Shown here piece after piece: positions 42,542 through 54,895 of a stretch of 64,000 nt of DNA. A program made the translations under genes and the position numbers. The stretch spans positions 92,730-156,729 of the forward strand of contig NW_027102716.1 in NCBI RefSeq assembly GCF_036373705.1. Direction: 5' to 3'. Below the pieces are notes generated by a model that worked only from the letters and a program-made list of their open reading frames with translations, did no database searches and was not told the origin of the DNA. Source of the DNA: Amia ocellicauda (Eukaryota > Chordata > Actinopteri > Amiiformes > Amiidae). Every line of letters starts with the position of its first letter. The first letter of the stretch is position 1.

Positions 42542-44372
42542 TGTAGCGTAAGGTACACTTATAAATTTCAATTAAAGAAGTGAATTTATAGTATCACCTT
42601 ATCACGAATCCTGGAATCTTGTAGAACTCAATTTCTGTAATAATTGGACGCAGACACCAATTCCAAAGATATAAATTGTCAAATTTATTCAAAACAAAGA
42701 CTAAATGTAGCACTACACTAATTATACAAAAGGGAAAAACTAATTAAAATTCAACTCTATATCAACAAATCAAAGACAAATCACTTCCGTGACCAAATCA
42801 AAGACCATGGGATCGCATATGATAACACAAATCGTTAAACAAAAGAGGTTATAAACACATTGACTACAATACCAGTTAGTAAGATGAAGGTGAGTCTCTT
42901 GTTAGTATTATTAGTCAGACATTAAATAACTACGCAGGTTAGTATTTATGTCAGGTAACTTCTCGTTATATATATATCAGTCTCATTAACGTTTAGGTGG
43001 AGAGAAAGATCCTATCATTACTTGTTACCACAATTTCCCTTAACTGATTATTATTCAATGATTAAGGATAGGCAGGGCCACCTATAATCTGGTGTCTATT
43101 AACTTGTGTCAATTTCAGACTAAACAGTTAAACAGGAATGAGAAGATATTTCTCGGCGTTGACAGATTTTATTTCTAAAATTATCAACAAAACAGTTGAA
43201 TGCAACACACATTTATATTTAAGAAAACTAAATGATATTACACATTCTAGAGTTATGAATCACAGATTAACATTTCTAATTGATTTCTCAAATGTCATGA
43301 ATCATGAACTCCAAACTGTTAAACTTATCTGAACTTCGTCGCAGAGAGGCCTCTCTGGCTTCGGGCTCAGATAACAGCACACGGCACGAGGTCCGTGTGG
43401 TTTGGAACAAAGGAAGTCCGGTTCGGCTTTGTCCAAGAACTTCCACTCAGTCGATGCACCTGGAAGTTGGGGTTTCGCGAAAGTAGAGTCGTTTCCAAAC
43501 AGATTTTCCACTGGTTTGAAGGCTCCAAGGTTGTGCACAAAATCTTCTTTGTAAGCAGGGTTCCACCGTAGTTACTTGAAGACAAAGTCTTTGAGGAAAG
43601 CAGGGCCCTGTTTGTTCCAAGGGTCAAGTTTCTTAAAACTCAAATAGCTATTTAAATGACTGACACTTTCGTATTCAGTCGACTTAGTCATTTGTCCAGC
43701 TGTAAAACTCCACTGATCAGGTGGGCACAGGCGGGCAGCGCAGTCTGTAAAGTTCTTTATTTAATAAAGTCCTTTAAAAGAATTCTTTGTACGGCTCAAT
43801 CTCCTTCTCCCAGTTTAACTCTTCTGTTGCCGGCAAAGACTTGGTTGGTTTCTGGTTCCGGTTCGGGCAACAGAGCTACAGGTTGAGCTGTGGCAGCGAG
43901 TTACTGGTTCAGGTGAGAGAGAGAGAGAAAGAAAGGCCGTGTTTGTCCTTTATAGTCTGTCAGATCAATAGGTGATTGGTTCCTGAGTTCTTGAGATTGG
44001 ATTTCGGTTTCAGCCCCCAGTGTCCTATTGGAGGGGGGCTTGATTTATGACTGATGTCAATCCATGCCATCTTTTGGAAATGCCGGTTGGCCTGGGTTCG
44101 TAGCTCTATGTCGGGATTTCGGCTCTCATCCACTTCAAAGAGTTTTTATCACCTACAGGCCCCTTTCTCCAGACATCTCATAGCAGAATAACAAACTATT
44201 TGGCCTCTTCTCGGTGCCATCCTCCCCAAAACTGTCACTTTGATGCAAACCAGTTCCAAGCTGATGAGCTAAGGAAATCTGATAACTTTGGGGGGGAGAG
44301 GTCTTCTTTAGATCCGTGCTTCAGCTCAGAGCCCAAATACTCTTATCCAAATACACCCAACATAACGCTACA
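42542..44372 (-). mobile_element. 3' LTR (family 1), 1,831 bp
   Basis: Complete: TGTAGCGTTATG to CTTACGCTACA on the minus strand. It carries the same TATA-like and AATAAA signals as the 34497 copy, and the same 78-codon frame (43538-43302). Confidence 0.92.
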
Positions 44373-44811
44373 TACCCCCTTTCTTGAATGGGACTGAGGT
44401 CGACTAGGACGTTATCCCCTTCAAGACAAAATAAGACGTTAAGCATTTATCTCAAAGTTATGTAACAGAATTCAACAGTGGACTTCACCATTCATGACCC
44501 CGAGAAATCAAAGAAAACAAACTAATAGTTCATTATTTAAGCAGAATGTATTCCAATCAAATTGACAATCCTATACTAGCACATATACAGGTTACATATT
44601 ATAACACAAGTACATTAAAACAAAAAAACAATTGGTATTACTCAGTATTGAGTATGGTTACTGACGGTAACCAATAGGTGGAAGTTGATTAACAGAGGGA
44701 GGTGACTGGGAATTCAGGTGTTATTCAGGCACCTGACCTTCACTATGTCTATAATAGTTGGTAGGGACCTGGGTTCGAATGGTTGGCTTACATGGTAAGC
44801 CGGTGCCCCCT

Positions 44812-45375
44812 TTAGGGACATGCACAAAAAATGGTCTCATTGGGAAGTTGTACCTTGGTGGCTGTATCATATCTGTCATTCAATTCCACCGGCTTTGGTG
44901 ATTCAACTTGAGCCCACAACCTGTTCAATAGATCCTGACCAATGATCAACTTCTCTGTTTCAAATTTGGAAATATAAACTGGATGAACCAACTTAATCTT
45001 CCCAAAGGTGAACTCTAACAATGCCTTTTGAGTGAGCTGTGCCTTAGTCTCTGTGTAACTTGTAATGTTCACACTACAAGCTTCCACTTTCAGTCGTTGG
45101 TCTGAGGTTTCCATAATTTGTTTCAGGTTGCCCATTGTGGTGGCAGACATTAAACAAATTTCAGCCCCAGTGTCCAACAAGGCTCCTCACTCCCACACAT
45201 TCTCAATGGTCACTTCTATGTAAACTTGCTTGGCTCTGCCTCTCTGTGTCAGATCACCCAGTAACATCACCAAAGGTTCAGCTTGCCTGCAGGCAACTTC
45301 CCCCACTGGGAGGTCCCAGTGGGCTGATGTGTCAGAGAAACCCCCCTGCTGTTCCTCACATCCAATCAAAAACAC
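44812..45375 (-). pseudogene. Retroviral-type aspartic protease remnant
   Basis: The active-site motif LLDTGAEICLMS is at about 45180-45145, and IIGQDLLNRLW, matching the conserved flap/C-terminal region, is near 44945. A TGA stop stands five codons before the aspartate, in a position where a CGA codon is likely in the ancestor. The frame ends at 44812, where pol should begin. This enzyme would process the Gag polyprotein; here it is interrupted and has no polymerase behind it. Confidence 0.8.
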
Positions 45376-45408
45376 AGAGGCAGGGACAGGGGGTGGTTCC
45401 AGAGCTAG

Positions 45409-45753
45409 TCATTCCTTAGGTGGCGAGTCCGGCCCTTTACCCTGGCTACTAACTTCCAGTTTGGGAAGAGGGGGCAAAGGGAGCAGAGCTAAGCGTAGCA
45501 GTAGCTCAGAAACTGCAACATTGCTCAGAGACTGAGTTAACCCACCTAGGCTAGGAGCAGATTTCTTTTTTTTATTGTAAGCCTGGGTGTCTTGGATTCC
45601 ATCCTTGGGAGGTTCTTTCCTTCTTTGAATCTCTGTCCCCTCTAACTCCAGTGGAGAAATAGGGCTCTCAGAGCGCCTTGCCAGTACTTGGGTGCTTGAA
45701 TCTTTACGATCAGAAGTGCTATTGTACTTGCTTTCCCAAGCTTTCTGTGCCAT
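45409..45753 (-). pseudogene. Gag C-terminal/linker remnant
   Basis: A 115-codon minus frame (MAQKAWESKY start, Ser/Pro-rich) continues gag after a frameshift near 45740. No CCHC zinc knuckle is visible. Confidence 0.55.
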
Positions 45754-47174
45754 TTTTTCGAATTTCAGCTATGTTCATATACGTTGCGTCTGCATGTAAT
45801 ATGATCATTTCCTTAATCGTTGGGAACAAATTAGCAACAAACAACCCTTTAAAGCTCACCTCTTCCTCGGCCCCGGGTCGATCTTGACCCGCAAAATAGG
45901 TTTTCCTAAGCTTTTCATAGTAATCACGGGGGGACTCATGCTTACCCTGTTTGATCTGGTGTGCGGCAGTCACTGCTGCCACTGGATCAATGAACCTGGA
46001 ATAGTCCCTAACTAATGCTCTGCACAAGCGTTGAAACCTATCGCAGACCATGGACCCTTGCCTCTCCATCCAAGAATGGACTTGGCGAGAGGTAGTTTTG
46101 CGGATTAGGAGAACCTTTTCCTTCTCCGTAGCCTCAGGATAGAAACTCAAAGCATACTTAATGTCCTTAATATACGCTTCCACATTTCCTTCCTTGTCTG
46201 CTGGGTTAAAGGTTTCACAATCTTTAGCCAGTTCTCTCAACTGGCGCATGTTAACCTTTCGGTCTGGACTCTCGGGAGAGGAAGTTCGTCTGTGCGACGA
46301 GCTTCTTACCCTGGGTGGAGAAAGACTACAGGGAGGGGTATGATCAGGACGAGGCAACCCGGGGCCTAAATGTGGAGACGGTGTGCGACTCCGTGCATTG
46401 GCCGGTTCCGGCTGTTCCTTTATGCTGTCAGGTGTCAGCTTTGCAGCCCACCAATAGGCAGCTTTCAGGGCCCCTATTTGTTGCTTGAGACGCTCATTTT
46501 CAACTTCAGTTGATTTGAGTTCTCCCCTAAGCACCTGATTTACTCTCCTCATTTCTTCACTGTCCCTTTTTAAATGTATGACCTCGCCTTCGAGTATCTC
46601 CATTTTTACAGTGCCCAAATCTTTCTCCCTGACTGTTTTGCAAAGACGCATTTCCAAAACATCCCGGTCCTTCAAAACTATCCTTTCATTTTCAACCGCT
46701 TTACATCTGTCATTTTGCAGACCTTTTACTTGGATCAGAGTTGTTTCCAATTCAACTTGACATTGTCTTAAATCATTTCCTAATTGCTCTCTCTGTTCAA
46801 TTAAGTCCTCTTTTTCAGCATTCAACACAATGTTTTCCACAAGTATCTAGCTTTCCTTCAAATTCTAAAACCATTCCATGCCGTTTGGCTCTTTCTTCTT
46901 TCGCTTTAGCATACTTTTCTCCTAGCTTTTTCAGTTTTTCAAACTTGCTTATGATCCAGTTCACTACCCTTGAGCTCGCAAGTGCTAAGCTAGCCATAAC
47001 TTTCATCACCTCTATCGACTCTTTTTCGAGTTGCGTCGTAGTATCGTTTACCAACTGAGTTCGACGCGACTCTACTTCAAAGTCCAAACTGCCTAGGCGT
47101 CCAAGGAATTCAGGAATCTCTGTTCCTGGTACCTTAACAATCAATGCTTCACATGGGGACATTTGGGTAATCAT
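45719..47174 (-). pseudogene. Gag-like polyprotein remnant of the provirus
   Basis: Two overlapping frames, 47174-46815 (119 codons) and 46840-45719 (373 codons), form one gag with a single frameshift near 46830. The first part and residues 1-130 of the second are helical and heptad-rich (coiled coil). A Ser/Pro/Arg-rich linker follows. Then comes a capsid-like domain with a KQGKHESPRDYYEKLRKTYF segment resembling the major homology region. Gag would assemble the particle. The length (about 490 codons) is reasonable for a retroviral Gag, but the nucleocapsid zinc knuckle is not seen. It is non-functional because of the frameshift and the loss of pol. Confidence 0.75.
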
Positions 47175-47306
47175 TGTTTTGGCTATTCAGTAACAACCCA
47201 ACAGAACAGTACTCGATTAATCACCTAATGACTCTAATGCCAACGCTTAGGATATCAACAATTTATCACAAGTAACTAAAACAGACTTAATCTTTTGTGA
47301 CTTTGG

Positions 47307-47636
47307 ATTTATGACTGATGTCAATCCATGCCATCTTTTGGAAATGCCGGTTGGCCTGGGTTCGTAGCTCTATGTCGGGATTTCGGCTCTCATCCACTTC
47401 AAAGAGTTTTTATCACCCACAGGCCCCTTTCTCCAGACATCTCATAGAAGAATAACAAACTATTTGGCCTCTTCTCGGTGCCATCCTCCCCAAAACTGTC
47501 ACTTTGATGCAAACCAGTTCCAAGCTGATGAGCTAAGGAAATCTGATAACTTTGGGGGGGAGAGGTCTTCTTTAGATCCGTGCTTCAGCTCAGAGCCCAA
47601 ATACTCTTATCCAAATACACCCAACATAACGTTACA
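47307..47636 (-). mobile_element. 5' LTR remnant of the provirus
   Basis: The first ~330 bases of the family-1 LTR, beginning TGTAACGTTATG (minus strand) next to the duplicated CACC. The rest of the LTR is deleted at GATTTATGACTGATG. Confidence 0.9.
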
Positions 47637-47640
47637 CACC

Positions 47641-48476
47641 ACATCCCAAAGATGCTCTATTGGGTTGAGATCTGGTGACTGTGGGGGCCAGTTTAGTACA
47701 GTGAACTCATTGTCATGTTCAAGAAACCAATTTGAAATGATTCGACCTTTGTGACATGGTGCATTATCCTGCTGGAAGTAGCCATCAGAGGATGGGTACA
47801 TGGTGGTCATAAAGGGATGGACATGGTCAGAAACAACGGGCCGTGGCATTTAAACGATGCCCAATTGGCACTAAGGGGCCTAAAGTGTGCCAAGAAAACA
47901 TCCCCCACACCATTACACCACCACCACCAGCCTGCACAGTGGTAACAAGACATGATGGATCCATGTTCTCATTCTGTTTACGCCAAATTCTGACTCTGAA
48001 ATCGAGACTCATCAGACCAGGCAACATTTTTCCAGTCTTCAACTGTCCAATTTTGGTGAGCTTGTGCAAATTGTAGCCTCTTTTTCCTATTTGTAGTGGA
48101 GATGAGTGGTACCCAGTGGGGTCTTCTGCTGTTGTAGCCCATCCGCCTCAAGGTTGTACGTGTTGTGGCATCACAAATGCTTTGCTGCATACCTCGGTTG
48201 TAGCGAGTGGTTATTTCAGTCAAAGTTGCTCTTCTATCAGCTTGAATCGAGTCGGCCCATTCTCCTCTGAGCTCTAGCATCAACAAGGCATTTTCGCCCA
48301 CAGGACTGCCGCATACTGGATGTTTTTCCCTTTTCACACCATTCTTTGTAAACCCTAGAAATGGTTGTGCGTGAAAATCCCAGTAACTGAGCAGATTGTG
48401 AAATACTCAGAGCGGCCCGTCTGGCACCAACATCCATGCCACGCTCAAAATTGCTTAAATCACCTTTCATTCCCAT
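47641..48476 (-). pseudogene. Tc1 family-A transposase, N-terminal and catalytic parts
   Basis: Frames 48476-48237, 48337-47978 and 48020-47641 together cover the helix-turn-helix, the first catalytic Asp (WSDESRF near 48020), the second (QQDNAPCH near 47755) and the Glu (DLNPIEHLW near 47655). Frameshifts lie near 48240 and 48000, and a small deletion is near 47845 (NATARCF). More complete than the copy at 1550, but broken by mutations and by the provirus. Confidence 0.88.
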
Positions 48477-48624
48477 TCAGACATTCAGTTTGGAGTTCAG
48501 GAGATTGTCTTGACCAGGACCACACCCCTAAATGCATTGAAGCAACTGCCATGTGATTGGTTGGTTAGATAATTGCATTAATGAGAAATTGAACAGGTGT
48601 TCCTAATAATCCTTTAGGTGAGTG

Positions 48625-48678
48625 TATATGTATGTATGTATGTATGCATGTCCAATTGCTTTGACAATTCAAATGCAC

Positions 48679-48723
<45 letters not shown>

Positions 48724-48865
48724 GTAGTCCAGACCACTGCAAAATTCCTGCTGAAGTGATCTGGATCACCACACAATGGCCCAAGGACCACTGCAAACTT
48801 GGATTTCAATGTATTTGTGTAATCTGTGTTGCAATAGCACCTACCATGTTCCTTTGTGGTGATCT
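48625..48865 (-). repeat. Composite repeat end and unique right-arm segment
   Basis: (ATGT)n, the CAATTGCTTTGACAATTC core and a (GA)n run to 48722, then about 140 bases (AGTCCAGACCACTGCAAAAT onwards) with no counterpart in the left arm. Confidence 0.7.
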
Positions 48866-49487
48866 GGTTAATTCTGATCTGGGAAAACCACAATCCTGCA
48901 GGTTTAATAAGTCTCTCTACACATCAGTCCCTGAGTACCTTCAACCAATGGTCATTTTGACCAATTAAGCCCAAGATTTGAGTCAATTAAGTTGTCAAGG
49001 ACTACCCAGTGAAGACGTGAACTCACGACTAGGTCACACTGTGAGCTCACCAGAGCAGACATTACACTGAGCTCACTGTGAGCTCACTTAGCGCTTTTCC
49101 AGCGACATGGTGCCGGTGCTGGAGCCGGAGCCGCTGCCCTTACTCGGTGGCTAACCCACCTCTATGTTACAAATGTTCCCTAAACACTTATTTTGCAAGA
49201 TCAATAAAAATCCTTTAGGAAATTTAAACTTTTACTGACACACATAGTTAATAGCAATGTATTATAACTTTACCAAAAATAATAATCTGTATATCTTTAA
49301 TTGTTTAGACGTTATTAAGATATAATGCATCTTTCACATAGGGAACATTTGTAACATGTTAGGAAAAACAAACAAATGATTTGAAAATATTCATAATTAC
49401 AGCATACAATTTGTCAGGCTTCATAACAATGGTATTTATAACATACTCTGTAAAAATCAAGCAAATAGCATTTGTGGTTCACGAGAA

Positions 49488-49527
<40 letters not shown>

Positions 49528-49926
49528 TAATCAAAGCTATCAGACTATAGCAGCCGGTGTATGAAGACACATACGATTATACAGCATTATTTGGCAGCTT
49601 CGCAAGACCTAATTTTAAATGTTGGTGGTAAGTTAGATAATTAGTGGGGACCCGCTATCTGCAGTTCTTCCCCTCCATAATTGCTAAAATAAAGTTTTAC
49701 TGACATTTTATTGACCCTACCACTGCATAGGGCACATCTGTAACATGAACGCTACTGAATGGCACATACATTGAAAACTACGGAGAACTGAGACAAATCC
49801 ACTTTACACTTCATAAATAATCTTAAAACGTTTCCAACCAAGGCAACACCCACTTGAAATACGTTCATTCTCATTTTTGGTAAACAAAAAGAGAGATTGT
49901 TACATATGTTCCCTATGATGCATCTA
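48866..49926. other. Inner right arm, no gene seen
   Basis: Reverse counterpart of 33291-34496; contains a poly-A plus (TA)n run at 49485-49529. No coding or RNA gene is visible. Confidence 0.55.
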
Positions 49927-51430
49927 CAGAGAGAGAGAGAGAGACAGACACTAACACTCTCTCTCTCTCTCTCTCTCTCTCAGCTGGGAGTGTGTGGGAG
50001 GGGTCTGCAGTGAGCGGGAGTGCTGCTGAGAGCTCTGTCCTTTGGCTGCGTTTTTTTGTTGCTTTACTTTTTTCAGTTTGTTTATTTTGTCTTCTGTTTT
50101 CAGTGCTTTTCTTATTGTGGGGGAACAGGGGAGGGGAGGGGGGAGTACCGGTAGTTCTTCCCGGGTCGGGGGGTCGGACCCCCTGAATGCGTCTTTTGAA
50201 AAACTGACCCGACGCCATGGAGTCAAGATCGCTCCGGTGCAGTTCTGCCCCCTAGAGCAGTGTGTGTTAGCGGTTGGGGAGGTAGCAGGGTGTGAAAATA
50301 TCAAGTCTGCTGCCATTGTTATCTTCTTAAAAACCACTGATCTGCTCAATCAGCTAGTGGCTAATGGCACAGTGTTAGACGACACTTTCACCCCGGTGTT
50401 GCCGCTCGCTGCTCCTGCCCGGAAGGTAACGCTGTCTAACGTCCCTCCGTTCATCCGCACCGGCTCGGGCAGCTGATGTCCGGCATTAAGAGGGTCCCGC
50501 TGGGCTGCAAAGCCCCGCAACTGAAACACGTCGTGTCCTTCCGAAGGCAGCTGTATATGATCCTCAATAACATCAATGAGGATCTTAATGTCATTTTTAA
50601 ATTTAAGATCGACAATACCGACTACGTCGTGTTCGCTACTTCGGAGTCCATGAAGTGTTTCAGGTGTGGGAGCGAGGGGCATGTCGTGAGGAACTGTCCC
50701 GAGCAGGACAGGGAGCGGGAGGAGGAGCGGGGCGACGCGGGGAGGAATAGAGACACCGGCCCGCAGCCACAGATGCAGCGGGCAGACAGAGATCGAGCCC
50801 CGGCGGAGGAGACAGTCGCCGGTCGGACCGATGGTACCACTGATGCCGTGACGGGGGAAGAGCTGCCCGGAGGCGATGACGCACAGCTGGGGGACGGGGT
50901 CGAGGCAGCGGGGGATAGTGACGACCGAGACGCCGGGGGGAGATGGTGTTGAGGCGGTGCACGGGGCGCTGGTTAGTGACGAGGAACAACCTCAGCAGCC
51001 AGCAGACGGGCGGACAGACACACAGGGTGTAGCCGAGGAGGAGGCAGGGCCAGGCTCGGCGGTACAAGCCGAGGCGCCGGGTGGAAAAAACGCACTAAGA
51101 AGGTGCTGGGAGGGAGCACGGACGGTGTTGGTAAATAGTGGCAGTAAAAGAAGTGGTGGCACAGTAGTGAAGCTGGGGTAGCGAGCGGCTTGGTGGGGAA
51201 AGGTCCGGCTACACGCTGGAGCATCGCGGCAGCCACCGGGGATGCCTCGGGCTCGGAGTGACAGTGAGGGCGGCTTCACGGATTCCTCTCTCGCCTCCTC
51301 GTCCTCGGTGAGTCAGAGCTGCAGTGAAGGATATCAGGAGGTTTTTAGAGAAAACGAAGGGAAAGAGGTCTGTTGTAGTGGAGCAGTTTTTCCCAGATCG
51401 TGCACGCCTGCTGGCCTCTATTAAGTTTTT
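49927..51430 (+). pseudogene. Tx1-like LINE ORF1, right-arm copy, degenerate
   Basis: After a (CT)n tract, frames from about 50195 to 51430 give an ORF1-like protein. It has an N-terminal RRHGVKIAPVQFC...CENIKSA domain, a stop after NVPPFIRTGSGS (50476), and a restart with MSGIKRVPLGCKAPQLKHVV. A CCHC zinc knuckle follows (MKCFRCGSEGHVVRNCPE, about 50652-50700), then an Asp/Glu/Arg-rich tail and a Ser-rich SSLASSSSVSQS segment near 51290. This arrangement is known from ORF1 of Tx1-like elements, whose protein binds the element RNA. Two apparent internal deletions and later frameshifts make it inactive. ORF2 is not attached. Confidence 0.82.
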
Positions 51431-51667
51431 ACAGAAACCCTGACCTATCAATTTGTACAACACTCACTGAAAACCATGGTTGGGGTCAATTCCTGTTTTT
51501 CAATTCCAATTCCTCCTACAAATCAATTCAAAATTGCAATTACTTTTTGCATTCACAGAATATTCTTTATTGGAATTGAATTGAAAAGGGAATTAAAAAT
51601 TGAATTGGAATTGACCCCAACCCTGTTGAAAACAAAACAAAAAATACAGATCTGGTTCTTCAAATCT
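51431..51667. other. Junction region holding a MITE
   Basis: Between the LINE remnant and the BEN gene's stop codon; it contains the hAT-like MITE described separately and the probable 3' flank of the BEN gene. Confidence 0.6.
51475..51625. mobile_element. Short hAT-like MITE, 151 bp
   Basis: Ends CATGGTTGGGGTCAATTCC and the complementary GGAATTGACCCCAACCCTG are inverted repeats. They are flanked by an 8-bp duplication with one mismatch (CTGAAAAC at 51467, TTGAAAAC at 51626), as expected for the hAT superfamily. No coding capacity. It lies about 40 bp beyond the BEN stop codon and is absent from the left arm because of the deletion there. Confidence 0.8.
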
Positions 51668-54665
51668 TCACTCTGGTTTCATTCTGTGTCGTAGTTCATT
51701 TATCTTGCTGTTAATTGCACCACCAATTACACTCTTTGGGGTACTGGGCAATTTTTTCAAGGTAGCCCCTAAAAAACATGTATCACATAGATTTAATGAC
51801 TTGCACATAGATATATAAAAATCTTTTAATAAACATACCACATATCTTTGAGAAGGGTTCATTAGTTACATATTGCCACAGTAAATCAACATTTTTGTGT
51901 GTGGGTGTATTTAAACGTTTTGGTGTATGCTCTTAAACTTGTCTTACACTAGTTCATAGTAAAATCTGTACTTGGCGAAGCAGCTATGCAAAGGCAGTCT
52001 TTTCTCCATTAATACCTTGCTTAAGCATTACATTGATGTGGCACAACTGGACTGAAATGTGAAGTATTTGCTCAAAAGTCAAATTTAAATGAGACATGAA
52101 AGTTTATATTGTCAAGGATCCCATGGCACTATTCATTATTATTATGTATTAATATGTCTGAAGCATTAATCCAAGGTGATTTACAAGGTGTTGTTGAAAG
52201 AGTGACGTGGCTGAATTCTAAGTCAGGCTTCCCTCAATCAGGTCTAACAAATTTGTTATGACTCCACCTTTACTGCTGTGTAGTAATCTGCTGGTACAAA
52301 ATGGCTGCACCCCAGAGGGTGGTGGGTGAAGTGAGTCTGTAGAGCACTTTGGGATCTTTCCAGCTGCTACATGTAAGGTATTATTATTTATTAATAAATT
52401 AACTCTAGTCTCTGAAACTAAAACAAAGGCCAAAGGAACATTTAAAATGCTAACCCTTTGTGTTCTATACAGTTAAAAAGGAGAGTTAGAAATTTTGTAC
52501 AACAGCATTTACATACCATATATGGCTTCCACCTTTAAGCGATCCAGAGGTGTCTTTTTCTCCGAAGTTGGATCTCTCTTGCTGCCACCACCACGAAGAT
52601 TGCTCTTTAATAATGTTGGAAAGTCAAAGACAGCAACCGTCAGGGTTCTTGCATATGACGTATTCGTGCTGCACCTCTCTGCAAGGATCCAGGACAGTTT
52701 GTCAATGTAAACTCCAGTGCCTGGGAATATTTCCACCTAAAAGACAATGGTAAATAAAAAACAAGTTTATCCCCAAACTATTCTTATATTATGTTAAGTG
52801 GAATACATTATCAGTAAGGCTGTGATTTTGTTACAGAAATGTGTTATTAAAGACCACAGTATGTCTCAATTCTAAGTTTATTAATTTACAGACATAATTA
52901 AGTCAGTGAATCTGTGTCACCCATAATTCAATTACATTCTTACTATCAACTATAACTATGAATATAACTGATAATGTAGCATCATTAGATTGTTTACAAC
53001 CAATATTTGTTTTCAATATATATATTTTTACCTTGTCTTTGTAATATTGTAGACCAAGAGTGTTATACCTGTTTTGGTGATTCTTTGTCAGATTCAGAAC
53101 AATTTGCTGTGGGGCTGTCAGAACCACTTGATGGTGACACACTTTTGTCTTCATTGCTGATAAATGTGGCTTTTGTTACAATTTTTTTCAGATTGTCCAA
53201 AAGGTCTGGAATCTCTGGAGAAAAAAACCTTAGTATTAAATGATAATCATTTCTAGTAATATATTTAATACAAAGTGAAAACAAAACCATCAATGCCTGC
53301 AATTATACTTGAGAGACTTGCTCTATGTTATTGGGAAACTGACCTTTTTGTGGGTCATTAACATTAGCTACGAAAAAAATAAAAAAGATAAAATACAACA
53401 ATTACCAGATCTAATGTAATGCATATAGTCATTAATGTAGGATTATGAAGTTATGTTGAAAAACTTTATTTAATAATCAGTATTATTAAACTATTAGACA
53501 GTGCACATTAAGAGTCTGTATTGTGGTTCTAGATTACTTCAGTATGATCAACTATAATACATTACTCTGGAATCTAAATTACTGAAGAATAACATTTATC
53601 AAGGTAAGGAATTATTTGCTATAAATAAAAAAACTTACCATCAACCATACGGTTTCGAAGACATTGGTTTTCATTTTTAAGTCTTGTGTTTTCCTTTTCG
53701 AGCTGCTTAACTTTTTGCTGTAGCTCAACTTCACTGGACTCTTTAAATGTCTGTAGAATATGACGGGATCTAATTCTTGAAGCTCCATCGGTTTTCTTTC
53801 TTATTTTGTGCTGTATTCAGAGAGGAAAAGAGTTTAAAATGAAAATATATATATATATGAATATGATTAAAAAAAAACAATCCTGCAATACATTTATTTA
53901 ATATTTGCAGTAATTATCTCACCGGTAACTGTGGTTCATCAAGGTCACTATCATCTGAAATTTGAAGTTTTTTGTTTGGTTTAGGTACTCTCTTCATTTT
54001 AGGACAGGGCATTTTTGTTAGGTCATTAAGTTTTCTTCTTAGTTCGCCTTCTTTTCCTAAAATAAAAATAAAATAAATAAAACCCTGCATTATGTCCACA
54101 GATATTTGGGGATTATATTTATTTGTCATAAAAATACTGTGCTTTGACCATACAAATTAAGATGAACAGCCAACACTGAATCAAAACTGAAGTTAAATTA
54201 TATCTGGTTTAATTTATTTTGTGATTTGGGGGATTTTATTGTAAAGCACAACACACAATAAATCGTTCTTACAAATGCCAGTCAAGTATGATGAGTTTTT
54301 AGCGCCCTCACCACCACCTACCATGTTATAAGAGTATGTTAGAAGTACAACACATTAATAACTTAAACATTCATTTCAAATATACTGTGATTGTATATAT
54401 CAAATAGCATGTAAAGACTTTAATGTTTTTTTTTTAAATAAACATTGTTACCAGTCATAATGATCTGCGCTTCATGGACAGGCCATCCACCTTTTGGAGG
54501 TTTGTTCGTGTCTCTCCACTCTGCTCTGAAGTTTCGAGTCGTCTCTTCGTCATCATCAGCAATGCTGAATAAATCAAAATTGCGAAAGCAAGCAGTGGGA
54601 ATCACGCTGTAAGAGTCTTTGTCGACCCCGCTTTCCCACTTCACCAACGCGTGCATCACCGCCAT
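51668..54665 (-). CDS. BEN-domain protein gene, complete six-exon copy
   Basis: Exons on the minus strand: 54665-54452, 54056-53923, 53810-53639, 53214-53069, 52736-52517, 51768-51668. Lengths 214, 134, 172, 146, 220 and 101 nt keep one frame through GT-AG introns to a TGA, giving 328 codons. Domains in order: a conserved N-terminal domain (residues 1-71, KWESGVDKDSYSV start, basic/aromatic FRNFD motif); a basic then acidic linker; a coiled coil in exon 3; a Ser-rich acidic region in exon 4 (SVSPSSGSDSPT); and a C-terminal BEN domain in the last two exons (VEIFPGTGVYID to NELRHRMKPE). BEN domains bind DNA or chromatin proteins and are found in transcriptional repressors, so a nuclear regulatory role is inferred. 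A further small cassette exon (about 53371-53313) is possible but does not fit the phase well. The left-arm copy is truncated. No stop or frameshift was seen here. Confidence 0.8.
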
Positions 54666-54895
54666 ACTACCTTCACCTTCTCGTCCGTTTTTTCTGCGCC
54701 TTTTTCCCCCGACAAGTCACGGCACAAAAAACAGTCCCGCTCTGCATTCTGGTACTTGGCGTTCTTAATAACACCAACAGGGTGTAATCGCATAGACCAC
54801 TCGAGTATAAAGTACTACATATCCCATCAGTTACAGTTTTTTTTCATCTTCTGAAACTGCAATTTAGCACTTTCAACTGTTTCTTAGTGATTCCT
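54666..54895. other. BEN gene 5' flank and rearrangement point
   Basis: The promoter-side flank matches 30313-30499 reversed. At about 54862 it jumps to sequence equivalent to 29035-28999, so the 1.27-kb block with the small exons is deleted, and at about 54900 it enters LTR sequence. Confidence 0.7.

Larger units (their letters stand above)
42542..47636 (-). mobile_element. Endogenous retrovirus-like provirus (family 1), internally deleted
   Basis: Lies on the minus strand: partial 5' LTR at 47307-47636, gag and protease remnants at 44812-47174, a purine-rich tract (AAGAAAGGGGGTA on the minus strand) just before the complete 3' LTR at 44372-42542. The insertion duplicated CACC (42538-42541 and 47637-47640), which shows that both outer LTR ends are original. 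Reverse transcriptase, integrase and envelope are absent, and most of the 5' LTR and the primer-binding site are deleted. The element cannot move by itself. Class assignment is open; the 4-bp duplication is compatible with several retroviral groups. Confidence 0.9.
42332..48624 (-). mobile_element. Tc1-like transposon (family A), split by a provirus
   Basis: Outer ends CACTCACCTAAAGGATTATT (42332) and the complementary AATCCTTTAGGTGAGTG (to 48624) are flanked by TA on both sides. Without the inserted provirus (42542-47636 plus one 4-bp duplicate) the element is about 1.19 kb, a normal length for its kind. It sits in the ATAC tract of a composite repeat, as does the copy at 1402. Confidence 0.93.

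Noticed and set aside
50660-51279. Pro/Arg-rich minus-strand frames
   Set aside because: Antisense of the GC-rich ORF1 tail; no domain.
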